Source: Akebia trifoliata
Taxonomy: Eukaryota > Streptophyta > Magnoliopsida > Ranunculales > Lardizabalaceae
NCBI GenBank assembly: GCA_017979445.1
Contig: CM030715.1
Coordinates: 11,276,187 to 11,340,186, forward strand
DNA: 64,000 nt
Direction: 5' to 3'
Part shown: positions 10,100-22,154 of the stretch, piece by piece
Layout of the letters: each line of letters begins with the position of its first letter
Numbering within the stretch: position 1 is the first letter of the stretch
Notes under the pieces: model-generated
Databases searched by the model: none
What the model saw: only the letters and a program-made list of their open reading frames with translations
What the model was told of the DNA's origin: nothing
Translations under genes and position numbers: made by a program

Positions 10100-11586
10100 T
10101 GAAATTACCAGCTTTGACAAGATAGACCTAGAGGGGGGTGAATAGGACTATTTTAAAATTCTACTGAATGTGAATATTAGGGTGTGAATGAATTTTTAAT
10201 GAGTGGGTTAATCAGGGTGCATTCACTAAAACATTCATGAAACAAGATATTTATGCAAGATATGATCAGTCATGATGTGCATCCAAATTGGCATAAAGAT
10301 AAGGAAATCTGAGACAAAATATGAGACACACGATTTATAGTGGTTCAGCACCCTGTGCCTACATCCACTCCCAAGAGAACCCAAATTGATGGTTCTTTGG
10401 TGTCCACTAAAACTGAGGTTTTTGGTTCACCTTAAACCGCACACAGAATTTTTCGGGTTAATTCCGCAACCCTAAGATTGAATGGACCACATCCACTCAA
10501 AATCCTTGAGTTTTATACTTCGGAAACTCAGTAACCTTTGTCACTCAACTTGAGTCCGCAACTCAATCAAGTGCTTGATTTTGAAGAAAATCAAGTAAAC
10601 TATTACAAGAGTATTTTTAGAATTTAAAATACAGACAATCAAACTCACAGTTATGACGATTGAAGTGAGTTTGTTGTTCTTCATTACTCCCTTCAACAAT
10701 GGCTTCTTGCCTCGCTCGATGTTAGAATGTAACTCTTGAAGGGTGGAGTAAGTAGAGCTTGATCAACTAAGATGAGGTAGTTTGATATGCATGATTTCGA
10801 CTACCCTTCACGACTCTTCTTCCTTCGTTAAGCCTTTTGAAGTATGCTTATTGGCTTGGGCTGAATTTCGAAGTTGTTGATCAAACCAAGAAGAGGCCTA
10901 GAGCTTTTCTTTTATAGGAAGAGCTCTTAACGGCTTTCTGTCGGTGGCACCTAAATTCCAACGGTGGCACCGATCAATCATAACGGTCGAAAATCTTACC
11001 GTTTAGCGTTTTCGGCAGTACTGACGGTGGAACCTCCAAGCTTCATCGGTGGGACCGATGAGTACTTTTACGGTGGAACCGCCAGAAGTATGCTTCTGCC
11101 ACCGAATGAAATTCCTTCATTAGTTCTGACGGTGGATGGCGGTGGGACCGACAAAGTGTTCTTCGGTGGAACCGATGCCTAATATATCGGTGGGACCGAC
11201 AGGATTGTTCTTCTGCCACCGATAGAAGGTATCCCATGTTAATTGGTCGGTGGATAACGGTGGAACCGTCAAGATCTTCATCGGTGGGACCGATGAATAT
11301 TCTATCGGTGTGGACCGACAGGTTAGAGCTTCTGCCACCGATAGAAGATATCTCAAAATGTTCGGTCGGTGGCTGGCGGTGGTCTTTACTTACTCCTGCG
11401 ACAGCTTCTGATCCTCTTGAGATATACCTGTTCTGATGCTCCACGGGTGATGATGTCCCTTGACCTTGATTGGTTTTGATATATTTTGGATTTGTCGTTG
11501 AGTAATGAATACACAATAATGTTTCTAGTAGTTACATCATGACATCACACGACTACCCTTGGAATTGACAAAACATGGTACTAACA
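10100..11586 (-). repeat. 5' LTR of the Sirevirus-like element
   Basis: Bounded by TGTTAGTACC at 11586 (minus strand) and ...TTTCA at 10100, followed at once by the primer binding site. This LTR would drive transcription toward lower coordinates. It contains the same inverted-repeat cluster as its partner, at about 10941-11395. Confidence 0.92.
10941..11395. repeat. Cluster of TCGGT-GGN-ACCGA inverted repeats, 5' LTR
   Basis: Full sites can be read near 10965, 11046, 11071, 11140, 11164, 11188, 11259 and 11281, with half-sites ctgccaccga near 11096, 11213 and 11333. The spacing is irregular (roughly 20-70 bp), so this is a dispersed motif array and not a simple tandem repeat. Confidence 0.85.
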
Positions 11587-11591
11587 AAATC
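11587..11591. repeat. Target site duplication, right (AAATC)
   Basis: Second copy of the 5-bp duplication made on insertion of the Sirevirus-like element; partner of 1143-1147. Confidence 0.9.
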
Positions 11592-13570
11592 TACCTAAGT
11601 CGAGGAAACCTATAGAGATGAAACTTTTGATGCAAGCAATCTCTGAAATATCTCAAAATTCGGCTTTTTTGGAAAAGAAACAATCAAAAATATTTGAAGT
11701 CCAGATGATTATGATGAGGCAATTAGCAAAAAGATTAGAACGGATACCAAAGATGTTTAACTATCATTTTAAGGATAAATTTCGAAAAGGTCAAGAAGTA
11801 AATATGTTACTGTATGAAAGATGTGGGACAAGCCAATTAAGGGAGAAATGAGGCCACAAGGTTTTAATAAAGTTGATAGCGTACTCATTACCAATAGGCA
11901 AGACAAACAATCGAAAATAAAAAAAATGTACTAGAGTCATCGTAGTTACAAGAGGCACCAATAAATCAAACAAATAAGGAGCACCTCAGATGCTATGAAT
12001 GTAAGGTACTAAGGCATATTAGGAGACAATGTTCTAAGGTACCACAAAGGATTAGGGATACATTACATGTTAAGGCTTATGCTAGCACTCAAACCAATTC
12101 TACAACTTCCCAGAATGTCGCAAAAGATACAATTATAATTTTACTATTTAACGTGTTCTATAATATACTATATGTATATTGAACTATTTATTGCATCTAG
12201 TATTATAGGAAAGCTAGAAATATATATCATAGATATAGATAGACATATTTCATCGATAAAGTCAATAGGATATAAAATATTACCATTCAAGATAATTGAT
12301 ACCTCATTAGAAAAAATACTAACCATTTTGAATTTTGAAGTATAGATTTTTTTTTATGGATGATTTGGATACTACTCATGCACTTAAGGTTTGCGACTAT
12401 GATATGTATAGCAAGAAAAATCGTAATCATGAATATTAAGACATTTAAATATATGCGTGATATTTCGAGGTTAATGGATTTACTCTAAGGTAGTGATTAT
12501 GGAACTAGTCTATCAAAACTATCACAAAATACATAAAACTTGTAAAATTAAAGAAAAGAAGAATGTGAAGTTTGTGAAAAGTCATGATCCTTGGGTCAAA
12601 ATGTACTTAATTTTGGGATCAATATATTTTTGTGAAGATTTTGTTATTGATTAATCGATTGAACATTTAATTATTTGATTCAAAGGAAAACGAATAGATG
12701 TAGTACAATAATAATCATGAAACCAATACATTTATTTGGTAGATGATGATTCGTTGACAAACTAGCCAAAGCTAAAATTGATGCTGATATTAAGGTTAAA
12801 TATTTGTTTAGATGCATACAAAGTATCGAAATATATGTTGATAAATATTTGTAATGACAAGGATATTGATTTATACTTTTGAGTTATAATGGTGAAGATA
12901 TGTCGAAGGATGTGAAAATATATTATTGTAGTCATACTCACGATTAATGAATTAATTGTGGTAAATCAATAAGCTTATTAGTTCTTAGTGTGATAATATT
13001 AAGGAGAGTATAGGAAAGACTTTGACAATGATAACAATTTCAAGGGAATAGACAAAGGAATGATGTATGATAAAGTATCTTGAAGTTTTCAAGTCTCGTA
13101 TGATTTTAATACTTTAGTAACAAAGGTTTTAATTTCTAAGTATGATGAAGAGAATGTCTAACTAAGTAAATTGAAGTTTGTTAATGCATTGAAGAATATT
13201 ATCGATATTGAGTTAAATCTTTAACATTAAAAAGGTTCATATCCAAGATAATCAATAATCTAGTATAGTAATGAAGTAGATTTAATGACAAGTTTAAATA
13301 AAATCAAAATATTTTCTTGAGCATTAGGTACAAGATAGATAGTATGTATTTTTATTATCTCAGCACTAATATTTGTCTAGTATTCGAAAGTCTAATAGTT
13401 TGGAGAGTTGGGTAATGATTGAGGTTTTAGAAACCATAAATATTTTTGTTTTTATGGGAAATCTTATAATGACTAGGAAAACTCCATCGAACATTCCAAG
13501 TCATTTTCTTTTATAATTTTTATTTCTTAAGGATGTAATAGTTCAGTTTGAGATTTTAATGAAGGATATT
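11592..13570 (+). pseudogene. Element J gag-pol remnant
   Basis: Immediately after the copia TSD an open segment (11618-11848) leads toward a CCHC knuckle at 11991-12032. Downstream, the position where protease and RT belong (about 12100-13570) is AT-rich and full of stops, with no motif I can defend. Orientation, knuckle, and continuation to a polypurine tract and LTR at 17718 identify it as the decayed coding region of a gypsy element. Confidence 0.55.
11991..12032 (+). pseudogene. Gag CCHC zinc knuckle of element J
   Basis: The frame reads CYECKVLRHIRRQC, a perfect C-X2-C-X4-H-X4-C nucleocapsid knuckle. The IRRxC ending is typical of plant chromovirus-type gypsy gag. Surrounding frames are interrupted. 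Confidence 0.75.
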
Positions 13571-16500
13571 TGTAAGACCCCGAGTTTTTAATTTGTATAT
13601 CGAGGAAATCTAATTGTGAATTTCAATAAAATTCTAAAAGAAAGACTTAGGGTAGCTTACTCGAATTTTAGTTCATTCTTTTATAACAAATTTCGACTCC
13701 ATCATTAAGTTCAAAATGATCGAAATATATACTTTACCCTGTAAGAGCATTCAAATTCGAGTTCGGATGAGAAAGTTATAAAATCTTGGAATTTCATGTT
13801 AAGTGGAACCCAAAATAGTGAATTTTTTATAGAGAAAGAATCAAAAAAATTTAATGACACCAGAAGGTTCGCAACGAAAAATTATTCAAAATGGAATACT
13901 CATATGTCATTTTTCGAGTTTGAATGGTCAAGAAGGAAAAATACAAAAATACCCCCAACTTTTCTTATAAAAAAAACCAACTCATTCTTTAATTCCCTTT
14001 TTCCTCTCCAACTCACAAAGAATCAGCCCATTCTCTAAACCAAGGGTTTCAACCCTTCCCATCAAGATCTATCGCGAGCTAGTCCGAATTGATCATCGGC
14101 AAAGGAGAGAAAGTCATCGGCATCGACGAACTCCACACCTTCAACCCATTTAGCCTTCAATTTCCTTTCTTTCTCGTGTTCTCTCACAAAAATTAGCAAG
14201 TAAGTTTATCTATACCCTCTAGAGAGTCTCATCCAAATCAAGGAAGAGTTGTCCATCGCCATTGAAAAGGTGAAGAACACCTTCAAAGATGGTTTCACGA
14301 CCAACTCGATAATTGGCACCCAAGTTCAACCACTTTTGAAATTTCGAGCCGTCGAACATTGACCCTTGGTGTTGGTCCATCACCATTGACCACCACGAAC
14401 CAGGTAGGGGACTCTCAACTCTTATTAGTAGTCGTAGATTTTGAAAAAATTGCATTTAGGGATGTTTCAAAATTTATTTTGTGTTTTGAAAATTGTAGAA
14501 CATTATTGTAATTATTTCAAATTGATGATTAGAACTAAAGTATTTGATATATATTATCATAATTTAAATATTGGATCCATGGGTGGGTTACTAGAATAAA
14601 AAACGAGTGAAAAACTCGAAGAAATGAAGAAAAAATAAAAAAATCAGTGAATTTTCGAGATTCTGAAGGTTCCACCATGAGTCGTCGTGTTCTTGTCACG
14701 GTGCCACCGTGTGCCACAGTGAAAACCAAAAGTTGCCCGAAATTTTTTTTGGATATTTTTTTTTGGATTCCTCATGCTTTTAACATGTCAAAACGACTAC
14801 TTATGGGCCCCGTAACTCTTTCAAATGAGCTGGGAAAAAAATAAACAAAATTTCGTCACAACAGAAATGTTTCAAGAATTCGTGTTATATCTTTTGCATT
14901 ACTTTGAATCAAGTTACAAAATTACATGGCCCCTCTTATGTTGTCGAAAGCCTTCATTTACAAAAATCCATTATCAATTTTGACAACTTTGAAAAATCAA
15001 ATTTCCGACACTTAGTCAAATTTTCATCAACTTTTTCAATTTTGGTAGTTTGCCTTCGCATACCTATTGGGATCCCGTTTTAACAAAAATTGGATAGTTT
15101 TTCGATCGAATGATCAAAGTGAGTTTTCAAACTTGAAAAAAAAAATTTCTTTGAAAGGTCAAAAAGTAGAAACACGGTAGAATGGGAAAGGGATGAATCG
15201 GTAAAATATCAAAATCACACCAAGGGGTGATGTTTGCATTTTACGTTGTATGTTATGCGTAGGTTGGTGAGAGGATATCCAGGGATAATGAAATGGTTGC
15301 ATGGTTATTTAAATTTATGTTGGCGCAGAGGCTCCAAATACTATTATTTATTTTAGGTTAGGTGGCGACAGTTGCATGGTAGGAAATTGGATATCCATTC
15401 TCAACACTATTTTGTCAATTTCTCTTTTGTTTTGAAATAAAAATGATATATATATAGCTATTTTGTGAACTGTTAAAGAGTCTGTGAATACATAAGGGAT
15501 AGAGCATCATATCATCCGGAGTGGTGTACTATCCTACGATGTACGATAGGGACCAACAAGCTCATATGTGGTATGGGACGCGTATGAGAGTTGAGTTACA
15601 ACTGGAATCCGGGTCCATTCCCTTCTATTTTTACTAGTGAACGTGTATTGTAAAGGTGGTCATATACGAATGGAGTGTTTATTTTGGGAATCACATGCAC
15701 GCCTAATAGGCATAGACGAAGATGATTAGTCAGTTATCACTAACAATCTAGTAGTAGTCGAACGTTCTGACACATCGAAAAGCTATCCATTGCTTACGGT
15801 CACGTCAAACGGCCCGCCTATGCCGGATAAATGGTCACCAATGTGGTAAGAGCAGCGACTGGTCGCAAAATCATGAACTAAATGTTAAATTTATGTTGTA
15901 ACATCGTATCCCGACTGGGAGCGATTCAATTGTGAATCCCAACTCTCTAATTCCACTACTCCACCATTTTGTACTATGTATCTGTTGTTATATTTTGAAT
16001 TATAAACTGCAAAGTATGTTTGTCATTTCAAAGTTGTCAAATTATTTGTATAAAAATGAAAATGTATAGTGAGTACTAATGATTGATGCCATGTGAATTT
16101 TTAAATTGTTTAGTTCCTCATCCCCGATTATACATACCAGTTAACTGTAGTTTTAATAATAAAACTTGCATGTATTGAAATTATTCAGTATGCTTATTCG
16201 TCCATGTTAGGTGAGGTTATTAGTAGGAGTCATTTATGGACCTACTGGGTAACTATTGTTACTTACCCTTTAATTCCTATTTTTTAGCTTCAGAGCCTGC
16301 AGCCAGAGAGGCTATCGTAGAGCTGTCTAGTGAGGGCTATTTGGTGGGTCATACCGATGACTAGAGTCCATTACCTGGTGAGCATCATGACTACTTCTAC
16401 TAGGAGTCTATTCGTCTTAGGAGAGGTATATGTTCTTTTTGGGGTCGAATCCTAGGTCTATGTTAGAATGAGGAAATTTTTGTAATCCTGTATATTTTCA

Positions 16501-16724
16501 CCTTTTTTGTGCAACTCTAATCAAATTCTATGATATTCGCAGTTTACTGTCTTCCACGTCTTGTATATTTTGGTACCTTGTTATATACAGGATTTATTTG
16601 ATTATTGGCTTGTCAGTTTTTCTTTGTTTTTGAGTTCCGTGAAACGCTAACATAAGAAGAGGAAACTGTCTAAACTTCGAAGTTTGACCTTGGGATTTCT
16701 GTTAGTGTTTGGCGGGGCACTACA
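13571..16724 (+). mobile_element. Solo gypsy LTR B (3.15 kb)
   Basis: It starts TGTAAGACCCC and ends GGGGCACTACA. The flanks are ATATT and GTATT, a target duplication with one mismatch, which suggests an older event. There is no internal domain, so it is a solo LTR left by recombination. It shares a specific 'aacatgtcaaaacgac' region near 14780 with LTR F, which places B and F in one subfamily. At 14680-14722 it has palindromes of the CACGGT-ACCGTG type. Confidence 0.85.
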
Positions 16725-17717
16725 GTATTCTTTAGAATGATAAAGTCCATAACTAGAACTTTCCATTGGTTAATTAGAATATTGTTTGTCATTGAAACAA
16801 ATAAGGCTTGAATTTAGGAAATTCTTGTTGGAGCATTTTAGAGAAATGATTGATGTTTCAGAGAATTGAAACAAATGGTTGTAGAGGATTGTTGTTAAAG
16901 TTAGTTAGGAAGAGAATTTGTTTGATCTTTCATTCTAATTTCAATTTGTTAAGACATATGGAATTAAGGGAGCACATGTATCTTCGAAGGAGTAAAAAAA
17001 CTCTTGTCGTTAGACATCTTTAGCAATTTAAATTTCCTACCTTTTTGGCATAAAAAATTTAAGATTTTATAAATTTTTTTGAGGATTACATATTTTTGTG
17101 GAATTTTATTTTTAAAGGAGAAAACTGTATTTGTTCATTTTTTTTTTTTTTGAAAATCTTTGACTTACCAAAGAAATGTATGAACTCAATTAATGAAGAA
17201 AACTTAAGAGTTAAATTTAATGATTCAATTAGAAATCTGTATTATGATTTTGAGCTTTTCATTTTAAAATATTGTAGATAATTTGTTAAAAAGGTGGACA
17301 GGGCATTTTCATTGAATTAAATATTAGTATCAATTTGAGCAACTTAATAGAGAAAAATCAGATTTCTTGAAATCGTATTGAGGAACATGTGAAAGCTAGA
17401 ATACATATAATTTGAGAGTAAAATGGTTGTTTACATGAGCTAACATGTTTGATTGAAGGATATACTTATAGAATTGTAAATATATGTCTATAACTTAGAG
17501 TTGTTAAGTAAGATATATGATGTAGAATTTATGTTTATAAATAATATCTTAAGTCATAGTTTTTATGACAAAAGTTTTGAGCAAATATCATAATAAGTAA
17601 AACATAGAACAAGAGGTAGATATATTGAGATTCAATCTAAATATCAAGGGTAAAGAGTATTTGAGAATAAAATACGTTCTTAAATTTTGATGATGAAATT
17701 TTTTTAAGGGAAGATGA
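16725..17717 (+). other. Element J, 3' end of the internal region
   Basis: AT-rich, no usable ORF. Around 17545-17640 the sequence resembles 21600-21690, the corresponding noncoding end of the younger element at 18356-24049 (shared 'tatgacaaa', 'aaatatca..ataag' spacing). It closes with a polypurine tract at 17706-17717 (aagggaagatga) just before the LTR. Confidence 0.55.
17706..17717 (+). other. Polypurine tract of element J
   Basis: The purine run aagggaagatga follows a 'gatgatgaaatttttttaa' stretch and touches the LTR start TGTAATGAC. The same arrangement is seen at 22120-22154 in the younger element. Confidence 0.6.
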
Positions 17718-18355
17718 TGTAATGACTAGAAAATTTAACACATATCTCGAGAAAATATTAAATATTTTGATTTGATAAATTTTGAGTTTATTTAATGATT
17801 TAAAAATTTGAATTTGGATTTACAAAAATCTGGGAAAATCCATCATCACCAATAGATTAAAACGTGATGAGAAATATACTTTAGCTTGTAAACATATCTT
17901 AAAAAGAAATCGATCAAAAAAACTGTGTTAAGTTTTTATCCAATAGGTAAAATATATTTTAGAATCATAATTTGGAAAATCTAATCACACCATTAGTTTC
18001 ATATTAAAAAATTAGCTAAAGTATACTATAAGTTGGAAAATTTTGAGTCTAGGATAGAAAACTTTTAAATAAAAAAAAAAAAAAAATTCAAAATGACCTT
18101 TACATCCTTTAAGTCACTGTAAATACCAAACTTATTAGAAATTGACAAATTCTTCGTTATCTTCTCCAAAGATGAACCCTAACCCTTGCCTTCCTAGAGA
18201 TAGAAAAATCAATTCGATGACTATAAAGTCAAATTCAACACTTATGAAAGAGATGAAAGTATTCCTCTTGTCAAGGACTTCACATGGGATCCAAAAAGAT
18301 CATGATTTTGTTGGAGAAGAAAAATTGAAAGTGAACAAAGAGGGATATTGTGAGT
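17718..18355 (+). repeat. 3' LTR of element J, part 1
   Basis: It starts TGTAATGACTAG and keeps 'catatctcgag.aaa' and other positions of the family's LTR start, but is strongly diverged, so it is the oldest LTR here. It is cut at 18355 by insertion of the next element and resumes at 24055. Confidence 0.6.
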
Positions 18356-21300
18356 TGTAACACCCCGGATTTTCAACTCATATCTCGAGGAAATTAAATG
18401 GTGAGATTGGGAGGAAAATGTCAAATGAGAGATTTAGAGTAAAATACTCGAATATTGTTATGATTAATTTTGAAAAAAATCGACTTCGCCATTAGATTCA
18501 AAAGGATCGAAATATATACATTAGCCTGTGTAAGCAAGTTTGAATTCGAGTTTGGAGGAAAAAGTTATAAAATCCTTGAATTTCGCGTTAAGTGGGACCC
18601 AAAATAGATAATTTTTGTTAGAGGGAGAATCAAGAAAATTCGACTACACCATTAGAACCACAACGAAAAATTATTTGAAATGGTATATTCGTTTGTCACT
18701 TTCCGAGCCTGAATAGTTAAGTTATGATCGAAACTAGAAATGATGGGGAAATTACAAGTATACCCTCAACCCTTTTATAAAAGAAAACTCACTTTCTTTT
18801 ACTTCATTTCACTTCTTCATTCTTCTCCAAAGAACTCAACTCAGCCATTCTCTAGACCTAGGGTTTCAAGCCATTCTCACCATGTTCTAGAGCGAACGAG
18901 TCCGAGTTGAACCTCGACGAAGAAGGCAAAGTTGTCGGCCACGACGAAGGCTACAACTTCACCACCTTTGGTTGTTCATTCTTGTTCATTTTCTCCATCC
19001 TCCATCAAAACCAGTCGGGTAGCTCGAGTAAATCTCAACACATTCCATCCGAGGGCTTCATCGAGTTAGGAGCTAGGTCTATACTTCATTGTAGAAGCGA
19101 AGGAGAACGTCATTGTCGGATACCTTGCAAACCCTTGCTTATTTGGCATCCAAGTCAGCCCAACCTCGACTCTCGAGCCATCCAACCCTGATTTGTAGTG
19201 CTAGCTTGTATCCTTGGCGTCCACAACCAAGTAAGGGACTTCCAATTCTTATTGGTAGCTTTAGATTTCCGAAATGTGCATTTAGGGTTTTGAAACAAAA
19301 CTTATTTTTTGCATTTAAATCGTAAAAGTTGGTGTGTGATTTCAAATTCATAGTAGAAGTAGGTGTTTTATTTATACTTTATCGAATTTTGATAACAAAA
19401 TCGTGGGTGGGTCGAATGGTTCGAAGAATGGAAGAAGAAATCGAAAAAGGGATCGAAAAACCCAAAAATTGCGAGTGAGGTTCAGGCTGTAGGTGGGAAG
19501 GGTCGGTGCCACCGGCACCTACCGAAGGCATTCTGTCGGTCCCACCGACAGAATGTTGCTTCTACCACCGACGAAATCAAGAAGCCGCCGAAAACTTTGT
19601 TCTGTAGGCAGGACCGTCGGTTCCACCGACACCATATTGATTATGCCACCGACAGCCACCGACAGACACAGTTTTGACCAGAACAGTGTTCTGACTCTTG
19701 GCTTGACCTCCTCACACCTTATACACTATTTCTCACCCTTTATTTCATTAAAAACATTAAAGTAAATGTCCTCTTTAATTTTTATTTTCCATTTACTTTA
19801 AGTTCTTTAATGAAATTAAGGTTTTACCCCCCTCGAAAAAATGGGAATGGTTTTAAGATCCAAATCTCAAAGGATCAAAATCCAAATTTTGGTTTTAAGA
19901 ACAAAACGTAAATTTCGACGTTTTCGACAAGTTTTCAAAATATAATAATTTTCACATTACTTTGAATTAGATTACAAAAACTATATGGTGTCGAATCTCG
20001 TAAACGAGACTTTCATTTCGAAAAACCCATTTTCAATTTCGAGAACTTTGAAAAATTGAGTTTCCGACACTTAGCCAAATTTTCACCAGCTTTCATTATT
20101 TTTAACAGCTTTTGCCCCGTGCATCATCGGGATCTTGTTCGTGAATAAACTTTGAAGGTTTTCAATGGAAAGACCGGAATAATGACCTTGAAAGATTGGA
20201 AATGGATGGTTGATTTGAAAAGACGAAAAATGAGAATGTTGAAAGAATGGGAAAGGGATGAAACGGTAAATTGTCAGAATCACACCCGGGGGGTGATGTC
20301 TACCTTTTACATTGTATGTTGTGTGTAGGTTGGTGAAAGGATATCCAGGTTATTAATGAAAGGGTTGCATGTTTATTTCCGATTATGTTAGCGCGTGCGC
20401 TGAGTACTGTTATTTATTTTAGGCCGGGTAGCCACGGTTGCATGGTAGGAACTGGATATCCGTTCTCAACCCTATTCTGTTAATTTCTCTTTTGTTTTAA
20501 ATGAAAAATCATATATGTACGTAGCTATTTTGTGAGCTGTTAAAGGATTTGTGAATGCCTGAAGGGATAGTGTGTCACATCATCCGGAGTGGTACACTAT
20601 CCTGGGATGTACGGTAGGGACCACCAAACTCATACGTGGTATGGGACGCGTATGAGAGTGGAGTCACAACTGGAATCCGGGTCCATTTCTTTCTTATCTT
20701 TACCAGTGAACGTGTATTGTAAAGGTGGTCGTATACGAGTGGAGTGTCATTTGGGAATCACAGGCACGCCTGATAGGCATAGACGAAGATGATTAGTCAG
20801 TGATCACTAACAATCTAGTAGTAGTCGAACGTTCTGACACTTCGAAAAGAGACCCATTGCTTACGGTCACGTCAAACGGTCAGCCTGAGCCGGATAAATG
20901 GTCCCGCAAGCGTGGTAGACACGACCAGCCACAAAATCAGGAACTACGAGGTTATTGAGGAATATCATGTCCCGACTGGGAGCGATCCAGTCGTGAATCC
21001 CAACTCTTTAATTCCAATACTCCACCATTTGTATTATGTATCTGTTATTATATTTCGAATTATAAACTGAGAAGCATGTCTATTATTTCAATGTTGTCAA
21101 CATTATTTGCATAAAATAGAGAATGTATAATGAGTATGGATGATTAATGTTATGTGTAATTTTTTTTCAACTGTTTAGTTGCTCATCCCTGGCTATATGT
21201 ACCAGTTGATCGTATTTTATCTTGTAAAACCTTGCATGTATTAAAATGTTCAGTATGCTTTATTCGATCATGCTTAGGAAGCGTTATTAGTAGGAATTGG

Positions 21301-21457
21301 TTGTGGACTTACTAGGTAACCATTGTTACTCACCCTTTCCTTTCTATTTTTTTTAGTTTTAGCACTTGCAGCTACCGAGGCAGACGTAGAGTCAGTAATT
21401 GAAGAGTATTTGGTCGATCAAATCGATGATCAGAGTTTATTGCCTGGTGAGCACTAG
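18356..21457 (+). repeat. 5' LTR of element CD, 3'-truncated
   Basis: It starts TGTAACACCCCGG. By alignment with the 3' LTR it stops within 'gtgagcactag' at 21457, about 340 bp short of the expected CA end. It includes the CpG-rich palindrome cluster at 19490-19670 and the conserved central block from about 20590. Confidence 0.85.
19490..19670. repeat. Inverted-repeat cluster in the gypsy LTR of element CD
   Basis: Sites include tcggtgccaccgg (19503), tcggtcccaccgaca (19536), cgtcggttccaccgac (19616) and gccaccgacagccaccgaca (19645). The arms and half-sites are the same as in the copia LTR (10941-11395), although the two LTRs are otherwise unrelated. Confidence 0.8.
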
Positions 21458-22154
21458 TTGAATGGATTTTAAGTAGGTTCACCGCGTGTTCTACATGCTA
21501 TGCCGAAGAAGTATTTGTCAGACCCTTCACGCGTGATTTAATTGTGAAATAATTTATTTGATGTAAGAGTTACCCTCATGATTAAGGTTTTTAAATCACG
21601 AAGATTATGACAAAGGCCTTGAGGAAATATCACGATAAGCAAAACTTGGAATATGGATTCGAATGCAGAAATATTGGTGTATTGGGAATAAAGATTTGAT
21701 GTGATTTGCGAAGTAATGTTAGTATAGTGGTATTTGTAGTAAAACAACATGTTAAAGAGTGATTTTCATTGTAGGTGCAAGTACGCATTCTAGGCGATAT
21801 AGTTGGCAAGGAAAACAATGATAAATGATAGAGGAGGTATAAAGGAATTTTTGATAGAAATTGGTGGGGAATTGATATGATGTGAGTTCATTGTATTCGA
21901 TGATTATACAAATGACAAATTAGTTGGGACATGAGAATGATTTGGAATGATTAATGGATGCATGTATTGGGTTGATGAAAACTATGTGACATGTGGTTAG
22001 GAGTTATAAAAGAAATGGGCTTGAAAACTTGAATGAATGATAATCGCATACAGGTGTTGTTGGTTATACATATTGTGTTAGTAGGGTGGCGAAAAAGTTC
22101 GATAAGATATCATTCAAATTTCGAGGATGAAATTTTTATTTAAGGGGGGGAGAA
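21458..22154 (+). other. Remaining internal region of element CD
   Basis: Noncoding 3' end of a gypsy internal domain, without ORFs. It closes with 'atttcgaggatgaaattttt', a polypurine tract (aaggggggggagaa-like, 22142-22154) and the 3' LTR. This ending is typical of chromovirus/Tekay-type gypsy elements. Confidence 0.75.

Larger units (their letters stand above)
1148..11586 (-). mobile_element. Sirevirus-like Ty1/copia retrotransposon, near full length, coding-dead
   Basis: The element has two LTRs of about 1.49 kb, a Met-tRNA PBS beside the 5' LTR, a polypurine tract beside the 3' LTR, and perfect 5-bp target duplications AAATC (1143-1147 and 11587-11591). The gene order on the minus strand is gag, protease, integrase, RT, RNase H, then an extra downstream ORF. 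Integrase before RT is diagnostic of copia. The large gag with two zinc knuckles, several polypurine tracts and an env-like third gene fit the Sirevirus lineage. Over the first roughly 370 aligned LTR bases I count about 13 substitutions, so the insertion is fairly young. Several frameshifts and stops make every gene non-functional. It landed in the leader/gag region of element J. Confidence 0.93.

Noticed and set aside
18907..19325. Frames with gene-like look (for example starting MNLDEEGKVVGHDEGYN), repeated at 22704, 31426 and elsewhere
   Set aside because: They lie inside LTRs of one gypsy family, differ by stops between copies and overlap each other in several frames. They are best read as noncoding LTR sequence.
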